Below are positions 25,852 to 34,212 of a stretch of 64,000 nucleotides of DNA, one piece after another. Position 1 is the first letter of the stretch; each line of letters begins with the position of its first letter. The stretch comes from an uncultured Verrucomicrobia subdivision 3 bacterium (GTDB lineage Bacteria; Verrucomicrobiota; Verrucomicrobiia; Limisphaerales; UBA11358), in the NCBI GenBank assembly GCA_903918885.1, contig CAIXFY010000050.1:1-64000 (forward strand), read 5' to 3'. A model generated the notes under the pieces. It did no database searches and had not been told where the DNA came from. It saw only the letters and a program-made list of their open reading frames with translations. The position numbers and the translations under genes are program-made.

Positions 25852-28800
25852 TTATCTCGTCGCTTTGACCCGATAGAATAGGTTCGAGCCAGTGTTTCCG
25901 CCGGTGTGGATGACCGTGTTGGTGATCGTGGTCGGCGGCGTGTTGGTAAAGACGGCAGTCCATTGGCCAGAGGCAAGCGAGGACGAGCATTCGAGATATT
26001 GCCACGCGTTGTTGCCGCCGATCCAAGTCAAGTTGATGTTGCCGCCGGCGACTTGCAGGCCGGTGATGGCCAGGCGCGACGCGGCGTTCGTCGGGTTCAG
26101 GTCGGCAATATAATTTTGCAGCGTGGTACTGCCGTTGGCGTTGATGAAGCTCGCGACGGACGCCAGCGTGGGATCGAAGCCGTAGCGCAACGCCCAGCCG
26201 TCGGGGATGCCATTGTTCGCAGACGACCACGCGGTGGGATCGAGGCCGTAGCTGAATTCCTGAAGGTCGGTCAGGCCGTCGCCGTCGTCGTCGCTGGTGG
26301 CGGTGACGGCGGAGAGCGAGCCGAAGTGCGAACGCACCCAAACATCCGGAAGGCCAAGCCCAACCGTGTCGGTAGCCGCGCCGGTGTAAGTTTCAATCGT
26401 TCCGCGCGGCGTCAAATCCTTGCCGGCAAAGCCACTGAAGTTGGTCGCATAGCGGTGAACTTTGAAAACTTCGTTGAGTGTCTGTAACGGAAAGTTGGTG
26501 TTGCTGTTTGGGTCGAACGGGACGGTCGTGCCTTGCGCTAGCGGCGTGGTTGTGATGGGGTTGATATATTTCCAGACAGTTTGCGCGTTGCTGTTGACTT
26601 CAAACAGCGTGCCGCGAATTCCGAAAGTGATGAGCGTGTCGCCGTTCGGTTCGCGTTCCACGCCGCCGATGTCCGCACCAAAGAAATTCGTCGCAGGATT
26701 GTTGGTGTATTGCCAAAAATAACTCGTCGGCCCGAAATAGGTGTTGCCGACACGCGAATAAAAGCCGTTCGCATCCACCGGCGGGACAATTTCGTCAATC
26801 GAAGTGTAAGCCGGATTAGCGCGATTGATTCCGTTGTCGTGAATCAAAATGTGGCCCGCGCCGGGACAGTTAGTCGGAATCCAGGTCGCGCAGTGTTGTT
26901 GCCAGAGCATTTCCTTGTGCGTCGCGTCGGTGAGATTGTTGATGGCCGGATTGCCCCAGCGATACAGTAAATCACCGCCTTTACCGTAACGACCGCCAGT
27001 GTGGCCGGCGGCTTGCGCAGTGGTGGTGCCATGGTCAATCACCCAAATCTCGCACTGGTTGCGTGAGCTGATGAGAATTTGGTCAAGCTGCGGATTGTAA
27101 TCAATGCCATTGAAGTGATTCCAGAACTGCTGGAGCGGACCGCTATTGGCGTTGATCAGTTCAATGTGATTGCTCGGCACGCCGTAGTTGGCCTTGGTCA
27201 CGTCGTTGCTCTGAACGAGGTGATCCCAGACATGCCATTGCCAGACGATTGTGCCGTTGGTCGTGCCATTTTTTGCAGCGGGCTGCACTTCAATAACGGC
27301 GTCGGGCAGCAAGAAACCGCCGTTGGTGGTCACGCTGATTTGCGTTTGTGAATTCGTCTGAAAACCGGCAGCGAGAACATCCGCCAAAGGCTTCTCCTCA
27401 CACATGATCATCAGCAAATTGCCGTTTGGCAAAAGCGCGATGTCGTGATGGCTCAGGTTCGTGATCGTGTTCTGCTCGTAGCACCAGACCAGATTGTTTT
27501 GCCAATCGCGTTCCTCCACTCGACCGCCTTCGCCGCCGCCGGTGTTGAGCAGAGCTTGCCCGCCCAAGGAACAGGTCCGCAACAAGTGGCCGTTCGGCAT
27601 CAAGTATTCCGACCGGCCCGGATTGTAGGTGGTCGTCCACTTGTGGACATATTGGCCGCTGTTGTTGATTAGATAAGTGGTGTTGGCCTGCATCGGCGAG
27701 AACAGCGTGTAACCGGATTGCACGCCGGAAAGATTGGTGAAAAGCCCCACCGTCTGCGAAAGCTTTTCCTGCCGCATCACGCGGAAACCTGTTTGACTCC
27801 AATCGCCGTAAGGATCGCCAGGCGGACCGCCGCCGAGAAAATAAGACGGGTCGCGATTCGACACACGAGCGTGGCCGTAATCGTAGTCGCTCGCGGAATT
27901 GCCGTTCCACCAAGTGCCGCCGCGCAGACAGCGGTAGGGCGCGCCGTTCGTGCTGGTGGGAAACAAATCCGCGTTCGCCAGCACTGGGCCGGGCGGATTC
28001 GTCACGATGTTGTTGTTCGTGCAGTAGGCGTAGTAGGCGTTTTGATACCAGTCGTTGCACCATTCCCAGACGTTGCCGCCCATGTCGTAAAGGCCGTAGG
28101 GATTCGAGCCGTCGCTGGTCTGGTAAGTCGTCTGGCTTGCCGGCCAGTTGTAATCCGACTTGAGCCGTAGCGCGCCGTTGTAGAAACCGACGGGCGTTGT
28201 GCATGGGTAATCGTTCGTCGTCTCGAACGGGTCGCCGGAGTTCTGCCAGTTGGCGAAGCTGCCATCGTAATTCGTGTTCATGCCCCACGGGAACATGACG
28301 TAGGGATTCGTCTGGCCGCCGTGCGCGGCGTATTCCCATTCAGCCTCGGTCGGCAAACGAAAACCGTTCTTCGTGAAATCCACGTCGCCGTTGGTGAGAT
28401 TGTAGCACGAATCGAAACCGTTCGTCTGGCTCAACCAGTTGCAATATGCAATCGCGCCGAACCACCGCACACTCGTAGCCGGATGCAGATCGCGGCTGTT
28501 CAGGACGGTGAAAGAGTTGTTCAGAAACTGGATGCGGCTGGAGGACGACGCATCGCGCGTGTAGAAAAACACATTCGTCCCGCCGACGGCATAAACGATG
28601 TTCGTGCGCACCTCAATCAAACCCTGTGCCAGCGCGCTGTTCAGATAGTCGCAATACTCGCGGCAGGTAACGAGCGTCGTGGACATATAGAGCGGCGAGA
28701 TATAGACGTTGTGAACGGGGATTTCGTCCGTGTAGTGCTTGAGGTCAATGTATTCGAACTGGTCGCCCATGAGAAAATTACCGCCGGGAATGCGGACATA

Positions 28801-29409
28801 TTGTGCGCTGAACGGGATGACGACATTCGACGTGCCGATGGTGGTCGTGAGCGTGATCTGATCGAGCCAGACATGGGCGTTCGCCTGCCCGCCGGCGAAC
28901 TGGAATTGTAGGAACAGATTGCTGACGAGGTCGGCAGGCGGGAGCGCGTAGGTATAGCTGCGCCAGGTGTGATTCGTGCCGTTCGTCTCATTGAGCCGCG
29001 TCGTGAAACCCGCGCCGTTGTTGAGCAGCAGCGCCCAGCCGCCGTTGTTCGTCAGGCCAGTGGTGTTGATGTAAAAAGTCAGCGTCGCGCTGTCACCGCG
29101 CGCATCAATGCCCGCCGCCGTGGTGATGAAACTGTCCGTCAGATTCGTCGTGCCAACCTTAAATGAAAGTCCATTAGTATTGCCACTACCGTAGTTGGCG
29201 TTGGCGTTTTGCTCGAATGGGTTACTGTAACCATTTGTGAAAACCGTCCAGGCATAGTTGCAACCGCCGCCCGCCCATGGTTTGACTGTGTTGGTTGCCA
29301 TTGTTTCTTGAAACCCCACCACATTCGTCGTCGCCGCACAAGCTTGCCGGTCCCCTAACCAGACAAAAACCAGCATGGTCGACAAGATGAGATGGATGGA
29401 ACGTTTCAC
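25852..29409 (-). CDS. Secreted fusion of FGE-like and arylsulfotransferase-like domains
   Basis: An 1185-residue exported protein. The start is GTG at 29409, overlapping the previous stop as GTGA and giving the signal peptide VKRSIHLILSTMLVFVWLGD; the longer open frame upstream is non-homologous. Domains: a beta-rich N-terminal region (about 30-195), a formylglycine-generating-enzyme/SUMF1 fold (about 204-547; GGNFLMGDQ, RLPTEAEWEYAAHGG, DMGGNVWEWCNDWY, RCLRGGTWW), an arylsulfotransferase-like propeller (about 555-985; HHDIALLPNGNLLMI), a TSP3-like calcium segment (DDDGDGLTDLQEF) and a C-terminal beta domain. After RGGTWW the two catalytic cysteines of true FGEs are absent, so the first domain is probably not a sulfatase-activating enzyme. 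The sulfatase gene follows directly. Confidence 0.85.
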   Translation of the reverse strand: MKRSIHLILSTMLVFVWLGDRQACAATTNVVGFQETMATNTVKPWAGGGCNYAWTVFTNGYSNPFEQNANANYGSGNTNGLSFKVGTTNLTDSFITTAAGIDARGDSATLTFYINTTGLTNNGGWALLLNNGAGFTTRLNETNGTNHTWRSYTYALPPADLVSNLFLQFQFAGGQANAHVWLDQITLTTTIGTSNVVIPFSAQYVRIPGGNFLMGDQFEYIDLKHYTDEIPVHNVYISPLYMSTTLVTCREYCDYLNSALAQGLIEVRTNIVYAVGGTNVFFYTRDASSSSRIQFLNNSFTVLNSRDLHPATSVRWFGAIAYCNWLSQTNGFDSCYNLTNGDVDFTKNGFRLPTEAEWEYAAHGGQTNPYVMFPWGMNTNYDGSFANWQNSGDPFETTNDYPCTTPVGFYNGALRLKSDYNWPASQTTYQTSDGSNPYGLYDMGGNVWEWCNDWYQNAYYAYCTNNNIVTNPPGPVLANADLFPTSTNGAPYRCLRGGTWWNGNSASDYDYGHARVSNRDPSYFLGGGPPGDPYGDWSQTGFRVMRQEKLSQTVGLFTNLSGVQSGYTLFSPMQANTTYLINNSGQYVHKWTTTYNPGRSEYLMPNGHLLRTCSLGGQALLNTGGGEGGRVEERDWQNNLVWCYEQNTITNLSHHDIALLPNGNLLMIMCEEKPLADVLAAGFQTNSQTQISVTTNGGFLLPDAVIEVQPAAKNGTTNGTIVWQWHVWDHLVQSNDVTKANYGVPSNHIELINANSGPLQQFWNHFNGIDYNPQLDQILISSRNQCEIWVIDHGTTTAQAAGHTGGRYGKGGDLLYRWGNPAINNLTDATHKEMLWQQHCATWIPTNCPGAGHILIHDNGINRANPAYTSIDEIVPPVDANGFYSRVGNTYFGPTSYFWQYTNNPATNFFGADIGGVEREPNGDTLITFGIRGTLFEVNSNAQTVWKYINPITTTPLAQGTTVPFDPNSNTNFPLQTLNEVFKVHRYATNFSGFAGKDLTPRGTIETYTGAATDTVGLGLPDVWVRSHFGSLSAVTATSDDDGDGLTDLQEFSYGLDPTAWSSANNGIPDGWALRYGFDPTLASVASFINANGSTTLQNYIADLNPTNAASRLAITGLQVAGGNINLTWIGGNNAWQYLECSSSLASGQWTAVFTNTPPTTITNTVIHTGGNTGSNLFYRVKATR

Positions 29410-31073
29410 GGTTGATGAGAATGATTGCCTTCGGGTAGGTTGCCCTTCGGTAAATCCATTTCGCTGGCAATCATCCTCGTTCGGTCGTAAGTGAACTTCA
29501 ACGCGGAGCTGTCGAGCACAAGTTCTTTCATGGCGGTGAGCAAAACATTGCGGCTGACGGCTGACGGCGGCAAGGAAATTTTCACCGGCGCAGACAGCGC
29601 ATAAACAGTGATAAAATATGTTTTCGTGCCCGGCCCTTTCGAGTGCGGCGGCGCGTATCCGAGATTGCGATTGACGCTGTTGTTGCCCGCGACACCGATG
29701 CTGGTGGCATTTTTTGCGAGGCTGTGGACGCTCGCGGGAATGTTGTAGAGCGTCCAATACCACTTCACATCGCCCGGGCCGGGAAAGTGATCCATGATGA
29801 CCGCGAAATATTTTGTGCCCGCCGGCGCACCGCTCCATTCGAGCGGCGGCGAAGCGCTCGCGCCATCGCCGGTGAATTCCACCGGCAACGCGCCGCCATT
29901 TGTCACCACCGAACTTGTCAGTAGAAAAGTGCCGCTGTGCTTAGCGTTAATCATCACCGGAGCTACAGCCGCTGGCTGATCGCGGCGTGGCTGATCGCGT
30001 TGAGCATCCGGCGGAGGACGCTGACCTTTGAGATCATTTTGCGGCGGTGGATTTTTTTCGTGGTCAGGTCGAAAATTTGTCGGATATGTTTTCGTCGTCT
30101 TCTGGCCGGACGCGTCGGTGAAATCAAACCTCACCGCGCCAGCCTCTGCGCCGTAGTGCAACGTTACCGGCTGGCCGTTGAGTGTGTAAGTCAGCGTGTA
30201 GCTTTTCCCATCCGCCTCGGTTTTGAAATCCGTGATGACTGCACCGCGTAACGGCGTCGTGGCCGGCCGCACGGGTTGTGCGCGTGGTTGAGGGTCGACT
30301 TGTCCGTCGCGCTCCGTGACTGTGCCGTGGAAACCGCCGTTGACGTAAGGATATTTTGTCGAGGCGTGATAATGATAGCCCAGCAGCTTCGTGGTGTGGC
30401 CGTCAAAAGCATCCAAATCGTTTGGGCGTGTGCCATCCGGATCGGCCAGTCCGTAAATCGGATAACCATCCAGCGCGAATGCGATAGGGTTGTTCGAGCC
30501 GATATATTGCTGCAAATGCAGCGGCGCGGCGTGATAATGATAATCATCCGCCCGACCCGCGTGGCCGCCAAAGTGGTCGAGTTCGCCGATTTCAGCGGAG
30601 ATTTCGCCGCGATTGTTCTGGGGATTGAAAATGGGAATGCCGTTCACAGCAATGGCAATGGCTCCGCGCAGGAAATTATTTTTGATGCTTTGCGGTTCCG
30701 TGGCTGGAACCGGATTCAGTGGAAACCGCCAGGCATTATCCCCCGTGTAATTTTGCGGCAGCGGCACCTGTTGCTGCCAGGCGGTGATACCCGTCATCAT
30801 CTGATCCGAAACCATTCCATCCGACTCGACATAGAAAAACCTGTTGTCCCAGTGCGTCCGAACATTGTTGGCAAACGGGGCAAACGCCGTGGCGATGGAG
30901 GCACCACGGTTCGTTGTGTCTGGGGTTAAGTGCAGAAGGATATTGGTTGGTGGCGTTATGCTGGGATTGTAATGTGCGGTCAATCCGTCATGCGCAGGGT
31001 TGCCGGTGAGGTGGGCGGTGCATGTGGTAGAGGCAAATATCCCCAAACACAAAACCACTAGGTTTTTTATCAT
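29406..31073 (-). CDS. Secreted YHYH-domain / PEBP-like fusion protein
   Basis: A 555-residue exported protein. The start at 31073 gives signal peptide MIKNLVVLCLGIFASTTCTA; an upstream in-frame Met lies in the spacer. The N-terminal half is a YHYH domain with two His-rich motifs, DYHYHAAP (about 177-184) and GYHYHAS (about 232-238), and FALDGYPIYG between them. A Pro/Arg/Gln-rich linker (about 345-385) leads to a phosphatidylethanolamine-binding-protein domain of the YbhB/YbcL type (about 390-540; SPPLEWSGAPAGTKYFAVIM and DHFPGPGDVKWYWTLYNIP). The YHYH family has no established function; clustered His and Tyr suggest metal binding. The stop overlaps the next start by 4 bases. Confidence 0.82.
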   Translation of the reverse strand: MIKNLVVLCLGIFASTTCTAHLTGNPAHDGLTAHYNPSITPPTNILLHLTPDTTNRGASIATAFAPFANNVRTHWDNRFFYVESDGMVSDQMMTGITAWQQQVPLPQNYTGDNAWRFPLNPVPATEPQSIKNNFLRGAIAIAVNGIPIFNPQNNRGEISAEIGELDHFGGHAGRADDYHYHAAPLHLQQYIGSNNPIAFALDGYPIYGLADPDGTRPNDLDAFDGHTTKLLGYHYHASTKYPYVNGGFHGTVTERDGQVDPQPRAQPVRPATTPLRGAVITDFKTEADGKSYTLTYTLNGQPVTLHYGAEAGAVRFDFTDASGQKTTKTYPTNFRPDHEKNPPPQNDLKGQRPPPDAQRDQPRRDQPAAVAPVMINAKHSGTFLLTSSVVTNGGALPVEFTGDGASASPPLEWSGAPAGTKYFAVIMDHFPGPGDVKWYWTLYNIPASVHSLAKNATSIGVAGNNSVNRNLGYAPPHSKGPGTKTYFITVYALSAPVKISLPPSAVSRNVLLTAMKELVLDSSALKFTYDRTRMIASEMDLPKGNLPEGNHSHQP

Positions 31074-31116
31074 AAAAAAAGCATGGTAACTTTGAACATT
31101 CCAATGGATAAAAAAT

Positions 31117-32919
31117 CTACGGCGCATTATTTTTAAACTGCGCATCGGTCAAAGTATTCAAGAACGCCACCAGCGCCCGCTTGTCCGCCGCGCTCAACGG
31201 CACGCCGCCGTCGGGATGCTTGGCGAGATTCGGGTCGAGCGTCGCACTGCGTTTCAAACCAGTTGCGTAATGTTCAACGACTGCTTCCAGCGTTTGGAAA
31301 CGGCCGTCGTGCATATATGGAGCGGTCAGCGCCACATTGCGTAGCGACGGCGTGGCGAATTTTCCATCATCTGATTTCTTGCCGGTAATTTTGCCGCGAC
31401 CCAAATCGGCGAAAGTATCATCCAGTCCGTTGTTGGCGAAACTCTGGCTTTGGAACAATGGGCCGCCGTGGCAATGAAAACAGTCCGCGCCGAATTGTCC
31501 GCGACGCGGATCGTATTCGGTGGAGAACAGTTCAAACCCGCGCTGTTCCTCCGGCGTGAATTTCCCCTCGCCGCGCAGCACGCGGTCGAACTTGGCGTCG
31601 AAAGAGGTGAGCGTGAGTAGATAATTTTCCAGTGCGAGTGAAATCTTTTCCGCCGTGATCTCCGGCGAGCCGAAGGCAGTTGTGAAGAGTGCGGGGTAAT
31701 CATTGGTGGGGCGCGTCACTCCGTGCGCGCCGTCGGCGGGCAGGGGACTGCCCGCCCTACCTGTTGTCAGTTTCACAACCAAATTCGTCAGCGCCTCGTG
31801 CATCTCAATCGGATTTTGAATCGGCTGCAATACCTGTTCGCGCAGACTTTTCGCGCGGCCATCCCAGAAAAATTCCTTCTTCCACGCGAGATTGAATAGC
31901 GGCATGGAATTGCGTTCGCCGAATTTTCCCTCCGCGCCGCGCGCCGTTTTGCGTCCGTCGGTAAAGGCTTTGGCCGGCGCGTGACAGTCGGCGCAGGATT
32001 GCTGGTCGTTGATGGACAGGCGTGGGTCGAGGAATAGTTTTTTGCCCAGCTCCACGCGTTCGACGAGCAGCGGGTTGTCGCGCGGCAAGTCGGGAATCGG
32101 AAAGGTCGCGCTCATCTGAAATTCATACGGTGTAAATTTCGTTGGCAAGAAAAGTGGTTTTGGATGGGCAACAGCGATTTCCGTTTCGCTTAACTGTGTG
32201 ATGCGGTGAACGCGGAACGCGCCCGCCAGATTTCTCACCAACGCGGCGGAAATCGGGTCGCCGTCGCGCGAGTGTGTGGACGAACCGTCCTTGCCAAACG
32301 ACAGCGGACGCGGCGCGTTCAGCAAGGTTGCCAAATCAAAATCCAGTTCCAGCTTGGTTTCATTTGTGATTTGTAGCGATGCGGCCAGCGTGACGCAAAC
32401 GGCGTTGGTATCGCGCGCCAGATGATACGCCCAGCCGTCGAGTTCGCCGGTGGCGTTGCGCCACAAACCTTCGAGCGCGAGAAAAATAAATCCGCCCTGC
32501 CAGCTCCAATGCAATCCGTTCAGATTCGGGTTCAGTGGATGCGCGGCGGGAAACTTGGCTACATCCGCGTGGTTCAAATTGGTGTTCAGGCCGACGAGAA
32601 AACGGAGCGAGCGATATTCGCCGGCCGGAATTTCCAGCCGCTTGGAGTCGCGATTCTGCTCGTAATCAAACCACGCGACGGAATTGGAAAGTTCCAGCCA
32701 CGAACCGTCGTTGCGTTGCAAAGCGAAATCGCTGGCAAGCCAGCTCACGCGCGTCACGGAAAAGGTTTCGCCCGCCGAAGTCTGATAGCGCAGCGACGCG
32801 GGCTGAAGATTTTCGCCGGAAACTTTCGGCGTGATTTGAAGTTGCAGCGTGGCGGCGGAAGCCGGATTGACCGCGCACAAGCCGGTGAGCCATAAAATAA
32901 TTTTCCGCGCCAGCTTCAT
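31117..32919 (-). CDS. MbnP-like copper protein fused to MbnH-like diheme cytochrome c peroxidase
   Basis: A 600-residue exported protein, start at 32919 overlapping the previous stop (ATGA), signal peptide MKLARKIILWLTGLCAVNPA. Residues about 23-240 match the MbnP family (VSWLASDFALQRNDGSWLEL; LNGLHWSWQGGFIFLALEG). Residues about 270-600 are a diheme peroxidase of the MauG/MbnH type with two heme-c sites, CADCH (309-313) and CFHCH (480-484), and the PYMHDGRF segment. In methanobactin clusters these are separate partners, the diheme enzyme oxidising a Trp of MbnP to create a copper site; here both are one chain. Residues about 388-405 look like an in-frame repeat insertion. Confidence 0.85.
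   Translation of the reverse strand: MKLARKIILWLTGLCAVNPASAATLQLQITPKVSGENLQPASLRYQTSAGETFSVTRVSWLASDFALQRNDGSWLELSNSVAWFDYEQNRDSKRLEIPAGEYRSLRFLVGLNTNLNHADVAKFPAAHPLNPNLNGLHWSWQGGFIFLALEGLWRNATGELDGWAYHLARDTNAVCVTLAASLQITNETKLELDFDLATLLNAPRPLSFGKDGSSTHSRDGDPISAALVRNLAGAFRVHRITQLSETEIAVAHPKPLFLPTKFTPYEFQMSATFPIPDLPRDNPLLVERVELGKKLFLDPRLSINDQQSCADCHAPAKAFTDGRKTARGAEGKFGERNSMPLFNLAWKKEFFWDGRAKSLREQVLQPIQNPIEMHEALTNLVVKLTTGRAGSPLPADGAHGVTRPTNDYPALFTTAFGSPEITAEKISLALENYLLTLTSFDAKFDRVLRGEGKFTPEEQRGFELFSTEYDPRRGQFGADCFHCHGGPLFQSQSFANNGLDDTFADLGRGKITGKKSDDGKFATPSLRNVALTAPYMHDGRFQTLEAVVEHYATGLKRSATLDPNLAKHPDGGVPLSAADKRALVAFLNTLTDAQFKNNAP
31735..31756. repeat. Palindromic repeat inside the MbnP-MbnH fusion gene
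   Basis: GGCGGGCAG and CTGCCCGCC form a perfect 9-bp stem with a GGGA loop. On the coding strand it sits in a stretch encoding RAGSPLPADGAHGVTRPT, low-complexity residues between two conserved peroxidase blocks (residues about 388-405). The reading frame is kept. Confidence 0.7.
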
Positions 32920-34199
32920 CTGGAATCGTAGCCGCCATTGCCGGCATTCCAAGAGATTGTCGTTGTTTTGGCGGTGGCGGTTTTGAGGTTGGTAACGGGA
33001 TGCGCCAGAAAATTGGTCGTCACCGGTTCGTGAACGCCAGTGACGAGACAGCCAATCGGATAGCCATGAAAGCGCCGGCCCATGTTGTAAGGATAAACGG
33101 GTTGGCCGTTGACATCAATCGTGGTGAAGTAAGCATAAGTTCCCTGCGGAAATTCCGGCGTGACGCACCAGCGGCCGTTGAGCTCATCGAGGTCGAAATC
33201 TTTGCCCAAAGTTTTCCCGCAGTCGCCGACATACGCGTAGTCCTCGATGTAATGACCGAGCGGATATTTTTCGCTGACATTTGGCCCGGTTTGAAAATCT
33301 GGCAGCACGGCGGAACGATTTTGTTCGCGCGCTTCCCAAGTGGGTAAAGTGCGGCGACCGGTTTGTGCGAGATTGTCGGTGCCGTTCTCGCCGTTGCGCA
33401 AAGCGAAACCAGAAATCATTCGGCGCACGCCGCTGGCAGGATTGGTGGGGTTGGAAAAACCATAAGGCCCGTAAACCGGATAGCCGTCCTGCATCCAGCC
33501 GAGAATCGGCGAATGCTTGGTCGGCGCGCTGGAACTTTCGCGGTAAGTTTTTGTCGCGGAATCAAAATCCACATGGTCGCCGAGTTCGTAGCGCAGCGCG
33601 ATAGGTTCGACATGATAGTGATAAGTGCCGCGATTTTGCTGGTGCGCGAGCGCGGCGTCGAAAGTCCGACCCTCGTTCACCAGCGCGTCGCGGTTCCAAA
33701 CGCGGTCACCTTGGCCGATGCCGGCGCGCGGGCTGGCGTCCTGATGCTTTTGGTGCGAGTAGGAAAACGCATCACCAGCGTCGAACATCCGCACGCCATC
33801 CACGAACATTCCAATTTCGCCAAGGCGGTTGAAATTTTGCGTCGGCTGAACTTTCGGATGGCGCGGCAGCGCAAAAATAAAATGCTGATCCGTCGGCAGG
33901 TTAGGAAAAAATCCGTTCTGCCACGGCCCCATGATTTGGCTGCCGAGGCCGGTGCTGAAAACATAAATCCAGTTGGACGACGACATGATTTTTTGCACGC
34001 CGCAATACGCTGGCTGCGATTGCGTGTTGCGGCCGTTGCTCCAAGTCGTTTCGGTCTGGCCGGAATTTTTCTCCGCGACGGTGCGGTAGATTTGCGCGAA
34101 CCTGCCGGAGTCGAGCGTGAACCACGAAGTGATTTGCGGGTCAGCAAAAGCTTTTGTGCTCAGCACACAGAAAATTGCGGCGGAAAAAATAAATTTCAT
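32916..34199 (-). CDS. Secreted YHYH-family protein
   Basis: A 427-residue exported protein with signal peptide MKFIFSAAIFCVLSTKAFA; the start at 34199 is chosen over a 132-codon upstream extension that only mirrors the previous gene in another frame. It carries TYHYHVEP (YHYH at about 193-196), the preceding GPW and FVDGVRMFDAGDAFSY blocks, then HSPILGWMQDGYPVYGPYG and a Tyr/Cys-containing C-terminal half (CVTPEFPQGTYAYF). It aligns along its length with the central part of the upstream gene product, so the two are tandem paralogues. Function unknown; the His/Tyr cluster suggests metal or redox chemistry. The stop overlaps the next gene by 4 bases. Confidence 0.82.
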   Translation of the reverse strand: MKFIFSAAIFCVLSTKAFADPQITSWFTLDSGRFAQIYRTVAEKNSGQTETTWSNGRNTQSQPAYCGVQKIMSSSNWIYVFSTGLGSQIMGPWQNGFFPNLPTDQHFIFALPRHPKVQPTQNFNRLGEIGMFVDGVRMFDAGDAFSYSHQKHQDASPRAGIGQGDRVWNRDALVNEGRTFDAALAHQQNRGTYHYHVEPIALRYELGDHVDFDSATKTYRESSSAPTKHSPILGWMQDGYPVYGPYGFSNPTNPASGVRRMISGFALRNGENGTDNLAQTGRRTLPTWEAREQNRSAVLPDFQTGPNVSEKYPLGHYIEDYAYVGDCGKTLGKDFDLDELNGRWCVTPEFPQGTYAYFTTIDVNGQPVYPYNMGRRFHGYPIGCLVTGVHEPVTTNFLAHPVTNLKTATAKTTTISWNAGNGGYDSR

Positions 34200-34212
34200 G
34201 CAGTTGGCAAAG

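Noticed and set aside
29410-29838. 143-codon N-terminal extension of the FGE/arylsulfotransferase gene
   Set aside because: It overlaps the preceding YHYH-PEBP gene in another frame, is non-homologous, and the GTG at 29409 overlaps the previous stop and starts a proper signal peptide.
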